Below the pieces are notes generated by a model, which saw only the letters and a list, made by a program, of their open reading frames with translations, had not been told where the DNA came from and searched no databases. A program made the translations under genes and the position numbers. From positions 62,001 to 126,000 of the forward strand of contig NZ_FOAA01000006.1 of NCBI RefSeq assembly GCF_900109495.1: a DNA stretch of 64,000 bases. Direction: 5' to 3'. The DNA comes from Ectothiorhodospira marina. Lineage in GTDB: Bacteria; Pseudomonadota; Gammaproteobacteria; Ectothiorhodospirales; Ectothiorhodospiraceae. Shown here piece after piece: positions 52,134-61,390 of the stretch; the first letter of the stretch is position 1; every line of letters begins with the position of its first letter.

Positions 52134-52858
52134 AACCTGAGCCAAAGTTCTGGGCGGTCATTCCCGCCGCAGGTGTCGGCAGCCGGATGCAGGCAGACCG
52201 ACCCAAGCAATACCTGCCGCTGGATGGTCGCACTGTGATCGAGCAGACGTTGGACATCTTCCTGCGTCATCCGCGCATTGCGGGTGTGGTCGTGGCCGTG
52301 AGTCATGACGATGCCTATTTCCCATCCCTGTGCCCCGTGACCGACAAACCCCTCCAGGTGGTGGACGGGGGCGCTGAACGCTGCCACTCGGTGTTGAATG
52401 CCCTGCGGGGGCTGGAGGCACTGGCTCACCCTGAGGACTGGGTGCTGGTTCACGATGCCGCACGTCCCTGCTTGAGTGATGACGATCTGGAGAGGCTGAT
52501 CGAGACCCTGCGCGACGATCCCGTGGGTGGCATCCTGGCAACCCCGGTCAGGGACACCAAGAAGCGGGCTACCCCTGACGGGTACATCGCCGCCACGGTG
52601 GACCGCGCCGATTTGTGGCGTGCCTTCACCCCACAGATGTTTCGCCTGGCCACCCTGGCCAGCGCCCTGGAAAAGGCGCTGGAGGACGGCTTCATGGTCA
52701 CCGACGAGGCTTCGGCCCTGGAACATGCAGGCCATGCCCCCCGGTTGGTGGAAGGCAGCGCCGAAAATATCAAGATCACTCGCCCCGAGGACCTGCGCCT
52801 GGCCGAGTTCTACCTGGCTGAGCGCAGACGGGCATCCACTATTCGGGAAGAGACATGA
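52130..52858 (+). CDS. ispD: 2-C-methyl-D-erythritol 4-phosphate cytidylyltransferase
   Basis: MEP-pathway enzyme coupling CTP to MEP. The 242-residue protein has the nucleotidyl transfer motif [25 protein letters not shown] at the N-terminus, [11 protein letters not shown] in the centre, and the C-terminal [15 protein letters not shown]. It overlaps both neighbours by 4 bases (ATGA junctions), and its CTP comes from the pyrG reaction in the same region. Confidence 0.96.
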   Translation: MKPEPKFWAVIPAAGVGSRMQADRPKQYLPLDGRTVIEQTLDIFLRHPRIAGVVVAVSHDDAYFPSLCPVTDKPLQVVDGGAERCHSVLNALRGLEALAHPEDWVLVHDAARPCLSDDDLERLIETLRDDPVGGILATPVRDTKKRATPDGYIAATVDRADLWRAFTPQMFRLATLASALEKALEDGFMVTDEASALEHAGHAPRLVEGSAENIKITRPEDLRLAEFYLAERRRASTIREET

Positions 52859-53334
52859 ACCTGCGTATCGGACACGGCTATGATGTACATGCCTTCATGG
52901 AGGGCGATCATCTGGTGATTGGCGGGGTCAGCATCCCCCATGACCGGGCATTCAAGGCCCACTCCGACGGCGATGTCCTGTTGCATGCGATCAGTGACGC
53001 CATCCTGGGCGCGTTGGCTCTGGGGGACATCGGTCGACATTTTCCGGATACGGACCCGGCCTTCAAGGGCGCGGACAGTCGTGACTTGCTGCGTCAGGTG
53101 ATGGGGCAGATCCGGGCGCGTGGCTGGCAAGTGGGCAATGTGGATGCCACGATCGCTGCCCAGGCCCCGAAAATGTCACCCCACGTGGATCGAATGCGGG
53201 CGAACATCGCCGAGGATCTGGATCTGGAAGTTGACCGGGTGAACGTCAAGGCCACCACCACCGAACGTCTGGGGTTCGTGGGGCGCAAGGAGGGCATTGA
53301 GGCCCACGCAGTGGTCCTGCTCACCAGGGATTGA
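52855..53334 (+). CDS. ispF: 2-C-methyl-D-erythritol 2,4-cyclodiphosphate synthase
   Basis: Cyclises CDP-ME2P in the MEP pathway; trimeric zinc enzyme. The 159-residue protein begins [21 protein letters not shown], whose Asp and His are zinc ligands, then [25 protein letters not shown] and [17 protein letters not shown]. It ends the pyrG-kdsA-eno-ftsB-ispD-ispF run. Confidence 0.97.
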   Translation: MNLRIGHGYDVHAFMEGDHLVIGGVSIPHDRAFKAHSDGDVLLHAISDAILGALALGDIGRHFPDTDPAFKGADSRDLLRQVMGQIRARGWQVGNVDATIAAQAPKMSPHVDRMRANIAEDLDLEVDRVNVKATTTERLGFVGRKEGIEAHAVVLLTRD

Positions 53335-53382
53335 ATCCCTGTCCCACCCGGGAGCAAAGACGGTGGGAGGCACGTGCCAGGG

Positions 53383-53446
53383 CCCTCTCCCCCTCGGGGG
53401 AGAAGGGCGCTTCTGTCGCTGAACCTGGGTTCTTTCACGTTGACGG
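53383..53446. repeat. Second copy of the dispersed palindromic repeat
   Basis: Downstream of ispF, CCCTCTCCCCC/GGGGGAGAAGGG forms a hairpin followed by GCTTCTGTCGCTGAACCTGGG and CTTTCACGT. The same hairpin type and tail occur at 34977-35039, in the same orientation and also just after a gene. Between the copies the tail differs at a few positions only. The hairpin may also act as a transcription end signal for ispF. Confidence 0.75.
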
Positions 53447-53455
53447 GGGGGCGCG

Positions 53456-53779
53456 CTAACGTTCCAGATGTTTCAGTTTGTCCGGTTTTCCGTTCCATTC
53501 CTCCGCATCCGGTAGTGGATCCTTGCGCCGGGTGATCACTGGCCATTGTTGGGACAGTTCAGCGTTCAGTTCCAGCATATGTTCCTGCCCTTCGGGCACC
53601 TCATCCTCCGGCACGATGGCCTCGGCAGGGCATTCTGGCTCGCACAGGGAACAGTCGATGCACTCATCCGGGTCGATGACCAGGAAGTTGGGGCCCTCAT
53701 GGAAACAGTCCACCGGGCACACCTCCACGCAATCCGTGAACTTGCAGCGGATACAGTTCTCCAGTACTACAAATGTCAT
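53456..53779 (-). CDS. fdxA: Seven-iron ferredoxin (FdxA type)
   Basis: Low-potential electron carrier with one [3Fe-4S] and one [4Fe-4S] cluster. The 107-residue protein has the N-terminal Cys pattern [19 protein letters not shown] and the second cluster [13 protein letters not shown]. The acidic C-terminal 40 residues are typical of the 7Fe class. Promoter signals are not evident. Convergent with ispF. Confidence 0.93.
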   Translation of the reverse strand: MTFVVLENCIRCKFTDCVEVCPVDCFHEGPNFLVIDPDECIDCSLCEPECPAEAIVPEDEVPEGQEHMLELNAELSQQWPVITRRKDPLPDAEEWNGKPDKLKHLER

Positions 53780-53923
53780 CGCGCATCTCCCTTCTGATGG
53801 GTGGGATTGGAGCAGGCTAAGAACAGCCAGTGTGTCAAGCCTGAGGCCTGAGTTGGCTTAACGTCAATATCCCCTCATTTCGGTGCCGTTACCCCCATGA
53901 AAACAGGGTTTTGCCAGGGGGCA

Positions 53924-56542
53924 TTAACTGACCGACCCCGTGGTTTCGTGCTTGATCAGGGATTGCAGCCGGTAAAGGGTCTCCAGTGCCTGCCGGGGGG
54001 TGAGATCATCCGGGTCCAGCGCTTCAACCGCCTCGCGCAGCGCCTTTGCGGCCGGGTCCTCGGGCTCCGGTGCCGGGGAGGCGCATCCGCCGTTGGCGCC
54101 AAAAAGGCTGAGTTGGGGGCTGTCTGTCGCCGTGCCTGCCAGGCTCTGCTGTTCCAGTTCCGACAGGCGTTCGCGGGCACGCTGGATCACGCTGCGGGGT
54201 ACGCCGGCCAGCGCAGCCACATGCAGGCCATAACTTTGATTGGCTGGCCCCTCCTTCAAGGCATGCAGAAAAACGATGCGTTCACCGTGCTCAATGGCAT
54301 CGATATGCACGTTGACGATGGCCGGGAATTGCTCAGGCAGGGCGGTGAGCTCGAAATAATGGGTGGCAAACAGGCTAAAGGCCCGGTTTTTGCGCGCCAG
54401 ATGTTCAGCGCAGGCCCAGGCGAGGGAGAGGCCATCAAAGGTACTGGTACCACGCCCGATCTCGTCCATGAGCACCAGGCTGTGGTCGGTGGCATGATTG
54501 AGGATATTGGCGGCCTCGGTCATTTCCACCATGAAGGTGGAGCGGCCCGAGGCCAGGTCGTCGCTGGCACCGATGCGAGTGAAGATGCGATCCACGGGCC
54601 CCAGCCGGGCATGACGGGCGGGTACGAAGCTGCCCACATGGGCCATGAGCACAATCAGGGCAGCCTGCCGCATGTAGGTGGATTTACCACCCATGTTGGG
54701 GCCGGTGATCACCAGCATGCGGCGCTGGTCGCTCATCTTCAGGTCATTGGGTACGAACGGCTCATCCAGCACCTGTTCCACCACGGGGTGACGTCCCTCC
54801 TCGATCAGCAGTCCCGGCGTGTCGGTGAGTTCCGGGGCGCGATAGTTCAGCGTCTCGGCTCGCTCCGCCAGATTGGTCAGGACGTCCAACTCCGCCAACC
54901 CCTCGGCAGTTTGCCGCAGCGCCGGCAGGGGGGCATGCAAGCGGGTGAGCAGGGCCTCGTAGAGTTGTTTCTCCCGCGCCAGCGATCGTTCCCGCGCCGA
55001 CAGAACCTTGTCCTCGAAACGCTTGAGTTCCGGAGTGATGAAGCGCTCAGCTCCCTTGAGGGTTTGGCGACGGGTGTAATCTTCCGGGGCCTTGTCCGAC
55101 TGGCTGCGACTGATTTCGATGTAATACCCATGCACACGGTTGTAGGCAACCTTGAGATTCGCAATGCCCGTGCGTTCTCGCTCACGCTGCTCCAGATCCA
55201 CCAGGAACTGGTCGGCGTTCTCCGACAGGCCGCGTAATTCATCCAGCTCGGCATCATATCCCGGTGCAATGACGCCGCCGTCGCGAATCAGTACCGGGGG
55301 CTGGTCGATCACGGCGCTGCGCAGCAGATCCACCACCTGGGGGTGTTCGCCGATCTGCCCAGCCAGGGTCGTGATGCGTGGCGACACCAGGGTGGTCAGT
55401 TCTGACTGCAGACTGGGCAGTTCCGCCAATGAGTCACGCAGGGTGGTGAGGTCGCGGGGGCGGGCGGAACCCAGGGCTACCCGGGTGAGGATGCGTTCCA
55501 GATCGCCAATCCCACGCAGTTGAATCTGGAGCGATTCAAAGGCCTGTCGCTCCTGCAGTTCCCCCACCGTGCCGTGACGCTCCTGCAGGGTGCAACGATC
55601 CCGCAGGGGCTGATGCAGCCAACGCCCCAGCAGGCGGCTGCCCATGGCCGTGACCGTGCGGTCCAGCACCGAGGCCAGGGTATTTTCCTGGCCCCCGGAG
55701 AGATTGACGGTCAGTTCCAGGTTGCGCCGGCTGGCGGCATCCAGAATGATGCCAGCGTCCCGACTCTGCACGCTCAGGCCATCGATATGGGGCAAGGCGG
55801 TCTTCTGGGTGTCCTTGACGTACTGTAGCAGGGCGCCCGCAGCCCCCACCGCCCGATGCATCTCCTCGCAGCCAAAGCCGGCCAGATCCCGAGTGCCAAA
55901 TTGGCGGGTGAGCAATTCGCGGGCAGCATCCACCTCAAAATGCCACGGCGGCCGACGGCGCACGCCCGTCCGCTCGGGTCCTGGCAGGGTCATGCCCTCG
56001 GGAATCAGGATCTCTGCCGGGCGCAAGCGCTCCAGTTCACCCAGCAGGGGTTCCGTACCCGTGAGTTCCTGAACCTGAAAGCGCCCCGTGCTCAGATCCA
56101 GGGCGGCCAGCCCCGTGTGTTCGCCATCGCCCCCAAGGCACACCAGTAGATTGTCCCGGCGCTCCTCCAGCAGGGCATCCTCGGTCACCGTGCCGGGTGT
56201 GACGACGCGCACCACCTTGCGCTCTACCGGACCCTTGCTGCTCCCTGGGTCGCCCACTTGCTCACAGATGGCGACCGACTCTCCCAGCCGCAGCAGCCGG
56301 GCCAAATACGACTCCACGGCATGCACCGGTACCCCTGCCATGGGAATGGGAGCCCCGGCGGACTGTCCGCGGCGGGTGAGCGTGATGTCCAAGAGCCTTG
56401 CCGCGCGGGTGGCGTCATCAAAGAAGAGCTCATAAAAATCCCCCATGCGGTAGAACAGCAGGATATCCGGATGCTCAGCCTTGATGCGAAGGAACTGCTG
56501 CATCATGGGGGTGTGTGCAGAATGATTCTTTACTTCGGTCAC
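53924..56542 (-). CDS. mutS: DNA mismatch repair protein MutS
   Basis: Recognises mismatches and recruits MutL. The 872-residue protein starts [22 protein letters not shown] with the mismatch-binding FYELFFDDA (Phe-x-Glu) motif near residue 38, and the C-terminal ATPase has Walker [17 protein letters not shown], then [20 protein letters not shown]. Length is typical (E. coli 853). A dimerisation tail is present. It diverges from the DUF2189-like gene across 200 bases. Confidence 0.97.
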   Translation of the reverse strand: MTEVKNHSAHTPMMQQFLRIKAEHPDILLFYRMGDFYELFFDDATRAARLLDITLTRRGQSAGAPIPMAGVPVHAVESYLARLLRLGESVAICEQVGDPGSSKGPVERKVVRVVTPGTVTEDALLEERRDNLLVCLGGDGEHTGLAALDLSTGRFQVQELTGTEPLLGELERLRPAEILIPEGMTLPGPERTGVRRRPPWHFEVDAARELLTRQFGTRDLAGFGCEEMHRAVGAAGALLQYVKDTQKTALPHIDGLSVQSRDAGIILDAASRRNLELTVNLSGGQENTLASVLDRTVTAMGSRLLGRWLHQPLRDRCTLQERHGTVGELQERQAFESLQIQLRGIGDLERILTRVALGSARPRDLTTLRDSLAELPSLQSELTTLVSPRITTLAGQIGEHPQVVDLLRSAVIDQPPVLIRDGGVIAPGYDAELDELRGLSENADQFLVDLEQRERERTGIANLKVAYNRVHGYYIEISRSQSDKAPEDYTRRQTLKGAERFITPELKRFEDKVLSARERSLAREKQLYEALLTRLHAPLPALRQTAEGLAELDVLTNLAERAETLNYRAPELTDTPGLLIEEGRHPVVEQVLDEPFVPNDLKMSDQRRMLVITGPNMGGKSTYMRQAALIVLMAHVGSFVPARHARLGPVDRIFTRIGASDDLASGRSTFMVEMTEAANILNHATDHSLVLMDEIGRGTSTFDGLSLAWACAEHLARKNRAFSLFATHYFELTALPEQFPAIVNVHIDAIEHGERIVFLHALKEGPANQSYGLHVAALAGVPRSVIQRARERLSELEQQSLAGTATDSPQLSLFGANGGCASPAPEPEDPAAKALREAVEALDPDDLTPRQALETLYRLQSLIKHETTGSVS

Positions 56543-56742
56543 TTAATGCCTTTTGTTGTTAAAGGTTCTGAAGGATGTCCAGCCATCGGTGGCCCGCGGA
56601 CCGCAATGGGCGGGATGATGCCCTTAAATGGCCCTGCCGTGAAGCGAGTGGATAGGAGGGATGAGCAAACCTGAGTATTTATGTCTATATAACGATATCA
56701 GCGCTGTTGCATTCACCGATCCTTGCGAAGTGAGGCCATGAC

Positions 56743-57528
56743 ATGGACCGATCGATCAATACCGGTGAGGATACCCCACCTGCCCAACCCGCCTTGCCCG
56801 AAGTGCCACCGGACCGGCCGATCCAATGGCTCACGCAGGGGATGCGAGATTTCCTGAAGGCCCCGTTGCCCGGATTAATCTATGGCCTCATCGCCAGTGG
56901 AGCAGGCTATCTGATCCTCTGGGGTGTGCGGGCCGAACCTTTCCTTATTCTCAGCTTTGTGGCGGGTTTTCTGCTGGTGGGCCCCTTGTCGGCTCTGGGC
57001 ATCTACGAGAGCAGTCGATTATTGGAACAGGGTCAATCCGTCGGTTTTATCGCCACATGGCGGGTATGGCGTGAAAACCCCGTAACGATAGGGCTTTACA
57101 TCGCCTTCCTGTCAGTGGTGATGATTGCCTGGATTCGTTTCACGTCTCTGATGCTGGCCCTGTTGTTTGATCGCCTGCCCGCGGGATTGCAAACCGGGTG
57201 GTCTCCCTTGTTCACCAGCCTGGAAGGTCTCATGTTCCTGGGTGTTTTCGTTGTCAGCGGTGCGGCAGCGGCTTTTCTGGTCTTCGTGACCGGTGTGGTG
57301 ACCCTTTGCGTGGTGACCGATCGTCGTGGTGATCTGATCGAGGGTATTACAACCAGTGTGGGCGTGGTGCGGCGCAACCCTGCCACCATGGCGGTATGGG
57401 CGACCCTGCTGGTGGGGTTGACTGCCGTGGGTCTGAGTACACTGATGCTGGGTCTGGTGGTCATTCTGCCAATCTTGGGGCATGCAACGTGGCGTGCGTA
57501 CCGGGATCTTGTGCAGTGGCCGGCTTAA
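56743..57528 (+). CDS. DUF2189-like membrane protein
   Basis: Unknown function. The 261-residue protein has a Pro-rich polar N-terminus, then about six hydrophobic segments, including LIYGLIASGAGYLILWG and FLILSFVAGFLLVGPLSALGIYE. The GPLSALGIYESSRLLE block and the C-terminal GHATWRAYRDLV are characteristic of DUF2189 integral membrane proteins found beside respiratory genes in other bacteria. Its promoter region, 200 bases from mutS, contains an AT-rich TATATAAC stretch near 56690 that may be a -10 element. Confidence 0.8.
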   Translation: MDRSINTGEDTPPAQPALPEVPPDRPIQWLTQGMRDFLKAPLPGLIYGLIASGAGYLILWGVRAEPFLILSFVAGFLLVGPLSALGIYESSRLLEQGQSVGFIATWRVWRENPVTIGLYIAFLSVVMIAWIRFTSLMLALLFDRLPAGLQTGWSPLFTSLEGLMFLGVFVVSGAAAAFLVFVTGVVTLCVVTDRRGDLIEGITTSVGVVRRNPATMAVWATLLVGLTAVGLSTLMLGLVVILPILGHATWRAYRDLVQWPA

Positions 57529-57699
57529 GCGCCCGTCTGGCTGAAGGTGCTGTCCAGCGGGTCAGGATCGTCTAGTCTCTCCCTAGGGGGTGGTTGGCGG
57601 CTCTTGCAGCCCGCGCAATCCCCGTTCACGACGCAGCCGGGTGCTGCGGGATCGGGCTCCGGCCCGGCCTTTTCAGTCACGCAGATAGGAGGTTCGTCC

Positions 57700-58134
57700 A
57701 TGACAACATGGGTCATTGTCGCGGATGCGAGTCGGGCCAGAGTATTCAGTGCCGAAAAGTCCTTCAGCCCCCTGGTCGAAGAGGCAGATTTCACGCATCC
57801 CGAGGCCCGATTACACGAACATGACCTGCAAGCCGACCGGATGGGGCGAACATTTGACAGCAGCGGCGACGGGCGTCACGCCATGGGGAAGGAGACGCCG
57901 CCCAAAAAGCACGAGGCCAATCGGTTTGCAAGGGAACTGTGTGAGCGGCTCAATGTGGCCCGTGCCAAGGGGCAGTTCACCAAACTCTACATCATTGCCG
58001 CCCCGTCGTTCCTGGGGGCGCTGCGCGGCTGCATGAACGCGGTCACGCAGAAGTCCATCGCCGGTGAGATCGACAAGAACCTCACCACTCAGGATCCGGA
58101 GGATATCCGCCGGCAGCTACCGCAGTTCCTTTGA
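57700..58134 (+). CDS. Host attachment protein family (PF10116-like) protein
   Basis: From ATG 57700 the protein is 144 residues, with a strong AGGAGGT ribosome site about 8 bases upstream. It starts MTTWVIVADASRARVFSAEK and has an HEANRFARELCERLNVARAKGQFTKLYIIAAPSFLGALR block and the C-terminal EIDKNLTTQDPEDIRRQLP. This matches the family named for attachment to host cells, although most members are in free-living bacteria and the name is unlikely to describe its role. The extended frame to 57547 lacks conservation. Confidence 0.82.
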   Translation: MTTWVIVADASRARVFSAEKSFSPLVEEADFTHPEARLHEHDLQADRMGRTFDSSGDGRHAMGKETPPKKHEANRFARELCERLNVARAKGQFTKLYIIAAPSFLGALRGCMNAVTQKSIAGEIDKNLTTQDPEDIRRQLPQFL

Positions 58135-58198
58135 GCCAACGGCCCTGCCGGGGCCGTGCCCCCACGCCCGGGGGCATCCCGTGGCGGTGGGGGTGTGC

Positions 58199-58858
58199 TC
58201 AGGACTTTTTTCCTACCAAGGGGACAAAGCGCACTGCCAGCACGCGCTGGCAATCCAGTTCTCCGCTCTCGTTGCGGGTGGCCACCACCAGATCCTGGCT
58301 TTGCCAGTCGGAATTCACCGGGATCACCATCCGCCCGTTGGGGCGCAACTGCTCTTCAAGGCTGGCGGGAATGCGAGGGGCGCCGGCGGTGACGATGATG
58401 GCATCGAAGGGGGCCTCCTCCGGCCAACCGGCATGACCATCGCCCACTCGGGTATGGACGTTGTCATAGCCCAGGGTTCGCAGGCGTTCGCGAGCACTCT
58501 CGGCCAGTTCCGGGATGACCTCAATGGTGAAGACCTCCCTGGCCAGTTCCGCCAGTATGGCGGTCTGGTAACCGCATCCAGTGCCCACTTCCAGCACCCG
58601 CGCCTTGGGGGAGAGGTTCAGCAGTTGTGTCATCAAGGCCACCACGAATGGCTGCGAGATGGTCTGCTGGTGGCCAATGGGCAGGGCGGTGTTATCCCAT
58701 GCCTGGCTCTGTTGTCTGGCCGGCACAAAATGGTGTCGGGGCACCCGGGTCAGGGCCGCTTCCACCTCGGGCGCGAGGGATTGAAGGCCCGTGGTGTCGG
58801 CGGTGGCCTCAAAATCGAGGCGAATCTGCTCAATGAGCCGGGTGGCTGGGTCTTTCAT
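58199..58858 (-). CDS. pcm: Protein-L-isoaspartate O-methyltransferase
   Basis: Repairs isoaspartyl damage in proteins using SAM. The 219-residue protein has the SAM motif VLEVGTGCGYQTAILAEL (near residue 90), LPIGHQQTISQPFVVALMTQLL and PFDAIIVTAGAPRIPASLEEQL. The ATG at 58858 lies just over 120 bases from the divergent PilZ gene. In many relatives pcm is near surE/rpoS; that is not so here. Confidence 0.94.
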   Translation of the reverse strand: MKDPATRLIEQIRLDFEATADTTGLQSLAPEVEAALTRVPRHHFVPARQQSQAWDNTALPIGHQQTISQPFVVALMTQLLNLSPKARVLEVGTGCGYQTAILAELAREVFTIEVIPELAESARERLRTLGYDNVHTRVGDGHAGWPEEAPFDAIIVTAGAPRIPASLEEQLRPNGRMVIPVNSDWQSQDLVVATRNESGELDCQRVLAVRFVPLVGKKS

Positions 58859-58981
58859 CGTGCGGCACCTCCCATTGACGCCTGAATCGAGCCTGGGGAG
58901 GCTCGTGTCTCACGGCATGATAGTATTTCGCAGGCGCGCTGTAGAGGCCCGTACCGATCCATCAATGAACTGGGGGCATGC

Positions 58982-59275
58982 ATGAACATGGGAATGGATG
59001 AAAAACGTGATTTCCAGCGTTTGCAGGTGGATCATCCGGTCAAGGTGAAGGAAATGGATTCGGGCCGGGAGCATCAGGGACTGGGGCGGGACCTAAGCCC
59101 GAATGGCCTGTCCTTTTATCTGGATGATCCACTGCCGCTGGGGGCTCAGCTCACGGTAGCGATTGAACCGATCAAGGCCCTGGTGGCGCCTTTCAATGCG
59201 GAAGTGGAGGTGTTGCGGGTGGACCCGGAAGGTCTGGGTTACGTGGTGGCCACCAAGATCCAGCGCATGCTGTGA
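58982..59275 (+). CDS. PilZ-domain protein (probable c-di-GMP receptor)
   Basis: A 97-residue single-domain PilZ protein. Both c-di-GMP binding motifs are present: RxxxR at residues 9-13 (RDFQR) and the D/NxSxxG motif at 37-42 (DLSPNG). The remainder forms the beta-barrel (GAQLTVAIEP, AEVEVLRVDPEGLGYVVATKI). It overlaps the pncC start by 4 bases, an unusual pairing with an NAD-salvage gene. Partner protein is unknown. Confidence 0.88.
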   Translation: MNMGMDEKRDFQRLQVDHPVKVKEMDSGREHQGLGRDLSPNGLSFYLDDPLPLGAQLTVAIEPIKALVAPFNAEVEVLRVDPEGLGYVVATKIQRML

Positions 59276-59778
59276 TGATCAGTTGCGATGATGCCATCCT
59301 GGAGCGCCGGGCCAGGGTTCTCGGGGATGCCCTGCTGGCCCATGGCTGGCAGGTGGCGCTGGCCGAGTCCTGCACCGGGGGCTGGATTGCCAAGGTCATG
59401 ACCGATATTCCAGGTAGCTCAGCCTGGTTTGATCGGGGTTTTGTGACCTACAGCAACGCCGCCAAGCGGGAGCAGTTGCAGCTAAGCCAGCAGATCCTGG
59501 ATACCGCCGGTGCCGTGAGTCGCGAGACGGTTCAGGCGATGGTGGAGGGGGTCTTTCGCCATTGTGGTGCCGATCTTGCCGCAGCGGTCAGCGGTATCGC
59601 TGGCCCTGGGGGCGGGACGCCCGCCAAGCCGGTGGGCACCGTCTGGGTGGCCTGGGGCGCGAGGGGGCGGTCCATGCATGCTGAGTGCCTGCATCTGAAC
59701 GGGGGGCGCGAGGCGATACGACGTCAGACTGTGGCCCGGGTGCTGGAGGGCCTGCAAACCCTGTTGGAAAGCCGATGA
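59272..59778 (+). CDS. pncC: Nicotinamide-nucleotide amidohydrolase (CinA C-terminal domain)
   Basis: Deamidates NMN to nicotinate mononucleotide in NAD recycling. The 168-residue protein corresponds to the CinA C-terminal domain only, with LAESCTGGWIAKVMTDIPGSSAWFDRGFVTYSNAAK and AAVSGIAGPGGGTPAKPVGTVW. This domain commonly sits just before recA, as here. The start overlaps the PilZ stop. Confidence 0.93.
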   Translation: MMISCDDAILERRARVLGDALLAHGWQVALAESCTGGWIAKVMTDIPGSSAWFDRGFVTYSNAAKREQLQLSQQILDTAGAVSRETVQAMVEGVFRHCGADLAAAVSGIAGPGGGTPAKPVGTVWVAWGARGRSMHAECLHLNGGREAIRRQTVARVLEGLQTLLESR

Positions 59779-59907
59779 AGCCCCGTGTCAGGGATTGGCG
59801 ACGGAGGGCGGGAGTGTGAGATACTTCCACGCTTTCCAGAATGGTTTCAGGGGGCGCCGTGGATGGCGCCTTACCACATGACTAGGGATGATCGAGAGGG
59901 CAGGATC

Positions 59908-60948
59908 TTGGACGAGAATCGTAAAAAGGCGTTGAGCGCGGCACTGGGCCAGATCGAACGGCAGTTCGGCAAGGGCGCTGTGATGCGCATGGGCGATTCC
60001 AGCGTGGTGCGCGATGTGTCGGTGGTGTCCACCGGGTCTCTGGCCCTGGATATTGCTCTTGGCGTGGGCGGTCTGCCTCGTGGCCGTGTGGTGGAGATTT
60101 TCGGGCCCGAATCCTCAGGCAAGACCACCCTCACCCTGCAGGTGATTGCCGAGTGCCAGAAGGAGGGCGGCACTGCAGCCTTCGTGGACGCGGAACACGC
60201 CCTCGACCCCACGTATGCTCAGGCACTGGGGGTGGACGTGGACAATCTCCTGGTATCCCAGCCCGACACCGGGGAACAGGCTCTGGAGATTGCCGACATG
60301 CTGGTGCGCTCCGGTGCCGTGGATGTGGTGGTGGTGGACTCCGTGGCTGCGCTGACCCCCAAGGCCGAAATCGAAGGCGAGATGGGTGACACCCACGTAG
60401 GCCTGCAGGCACGCCTCATGTCTCAGGCCCTGCGCAAGCTCACCGCCAACATCAAGCGTTCCAACACCCTGGTGGTGTTCATCAACCAGATCCGCATGAA
60501 GATCGGTGTGATGTTCGGTAACCCCGAAACCACCACCGGCGGCAACGCCCTGAAATTCTACTCTTCCGTTCGACTGGATATCCGCCGTACCGGCGCCATC
60601 AAGAAAGGCGACGAGGTGGTTGGCAACGAAACACGGGTAAAAGTGGTCAAGAACAAGACAGCCCCGCCGTTTCGTGAGGCGCACTTTGAAATCCTCTATG
60701 GTGAGGGCATCTCGCGTCTGGCTGAAGTCATCGACATGGGTGTGAAGGATGGCATTGTCGACAAGGCCGGCGCCTGGTACAGCTACAAGGGGGAACGCAT
60801 CGGGCAGGGCAAGGATAATGCCCGTAACTTCCTCAAGGAAAACCCCGAGATAGCCGCGGATATCGAGTCCCAGATCCGTGAGAAGCACATGCCCAAGCGG
60901 AAACCGGTCGAGAGTGACAGCAGCGAAAGCGAAGCCGCCGAAGGCTGA
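59908..60948 (+). CDS. recA: Recombinase RecA
   Basis: ATP-dependent strand-exchange protein and LexA co-protease. The TTG at 59908, with GAGGG 7 bases upstream, gives 346 residues starting (M)[22 protein letters not shown], matching the E. coli start region; an ATG at 59878 would add 10 residues. Walker [14 protein letters not shown], the [22 protein letters not shown]1/L2 region and the acidic C-terminus ([11 protein letters not shown]) are intact. No CTG-N10-CAG-type LexA box was seen in the 130 bases before it. Confidence 0.96.
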   Translation: MDENRKKALSAALGQIERQFGKGAVMRMGDSSVVRDVSVVSTGSLALDIALGVGGLPRGRVVEIFGPESSGKTTLTLQVIAECQKEGGTAAFVDAEHALDPTYAQALGVDVDNLLVSQPDTGEQALEIADMLVRSGAVDVVVVDSVAALTPKAEIEGEMGDTHVGLQARLMSQALRKLTANIKRSNTLVVFINQIRMKIGVMFGNPETTTGGNALKFYSSVRLDIRRTGAIKKGDEVVGNETRVKVVKNKTAPPFREAHFEILYGEGISRLAEVIDMGVKDGIVDKAGAWYSYKGERIGQGKDNARNFLKENPEIAADIESQIREKHMPKRKPVESDSSESEAAEG

Positions 60949-61390
60949 ACAGGATCCTCAGGAGTGCGCCCTGCGCCTGCTGGCACGCCGCGAACACAGT
61001 CGATATGAGCTCGCAGGCAAGCTGGCCGCACGGGGTTTTGCCAGGGATAGCGTGGAAACGGTGCTGGATGATCTCGAATCCGAGGGCTGGCTCAGCGACT
61101 CGCGTTTCGTCAGTGAATTTGTACGTTACCGAATCCGCCAGGGCCAGGGCCCTTTGCGCATCACCGCCGATCTTCGCCACCGCGGTATCGATGAGGCGCA
61201 GGCCCGCCAGGCCCTGCAAGCAGCAGAGGTGGACTGGCAGGTTCAGGCCCTTGATGTGTACGAGCGCCGCTTTGCCGGCGAGCCACCCCGGGACTACAGG
61301 GAACGCGCCCGGCAGATGCGTTTTTTGCAGAGCCGGGGTTTTTCCGCGGAAATCATCCGCCGGGTCATGAATGAAGTAGGCAAGATATGA
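60914..61390 (+). CDS. recX: Regulatory protein RecX
   Basis: Modulates RecA filament activity. From GTG 60914 the product is 158 residues and overlaps the recA end by 35 bases; an in-frame start at 60878 is the alternative. The three-helix repeats are visible: [26 protein letters not shown], then [25 protein letters not shown], and [10 protein letters not shown] at the end. The ATGA junction with alaS suggests coupling, the classic recA-recX-alaS order. Confidence 0.93.
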   Translation: MTAAKAKPPKAEQDPQECALRLLARREHSRYELAGKLAARGFARDSVETVLDDLESEGWLSDSRFVSEFVRYRIRQGQGPLRITADLRHRGIDEAQARQALQAAEVDWQVQALDVYERRFAGEPPRDYRERARQMRFLQSRGFSAEIIRRVMNEVGKI

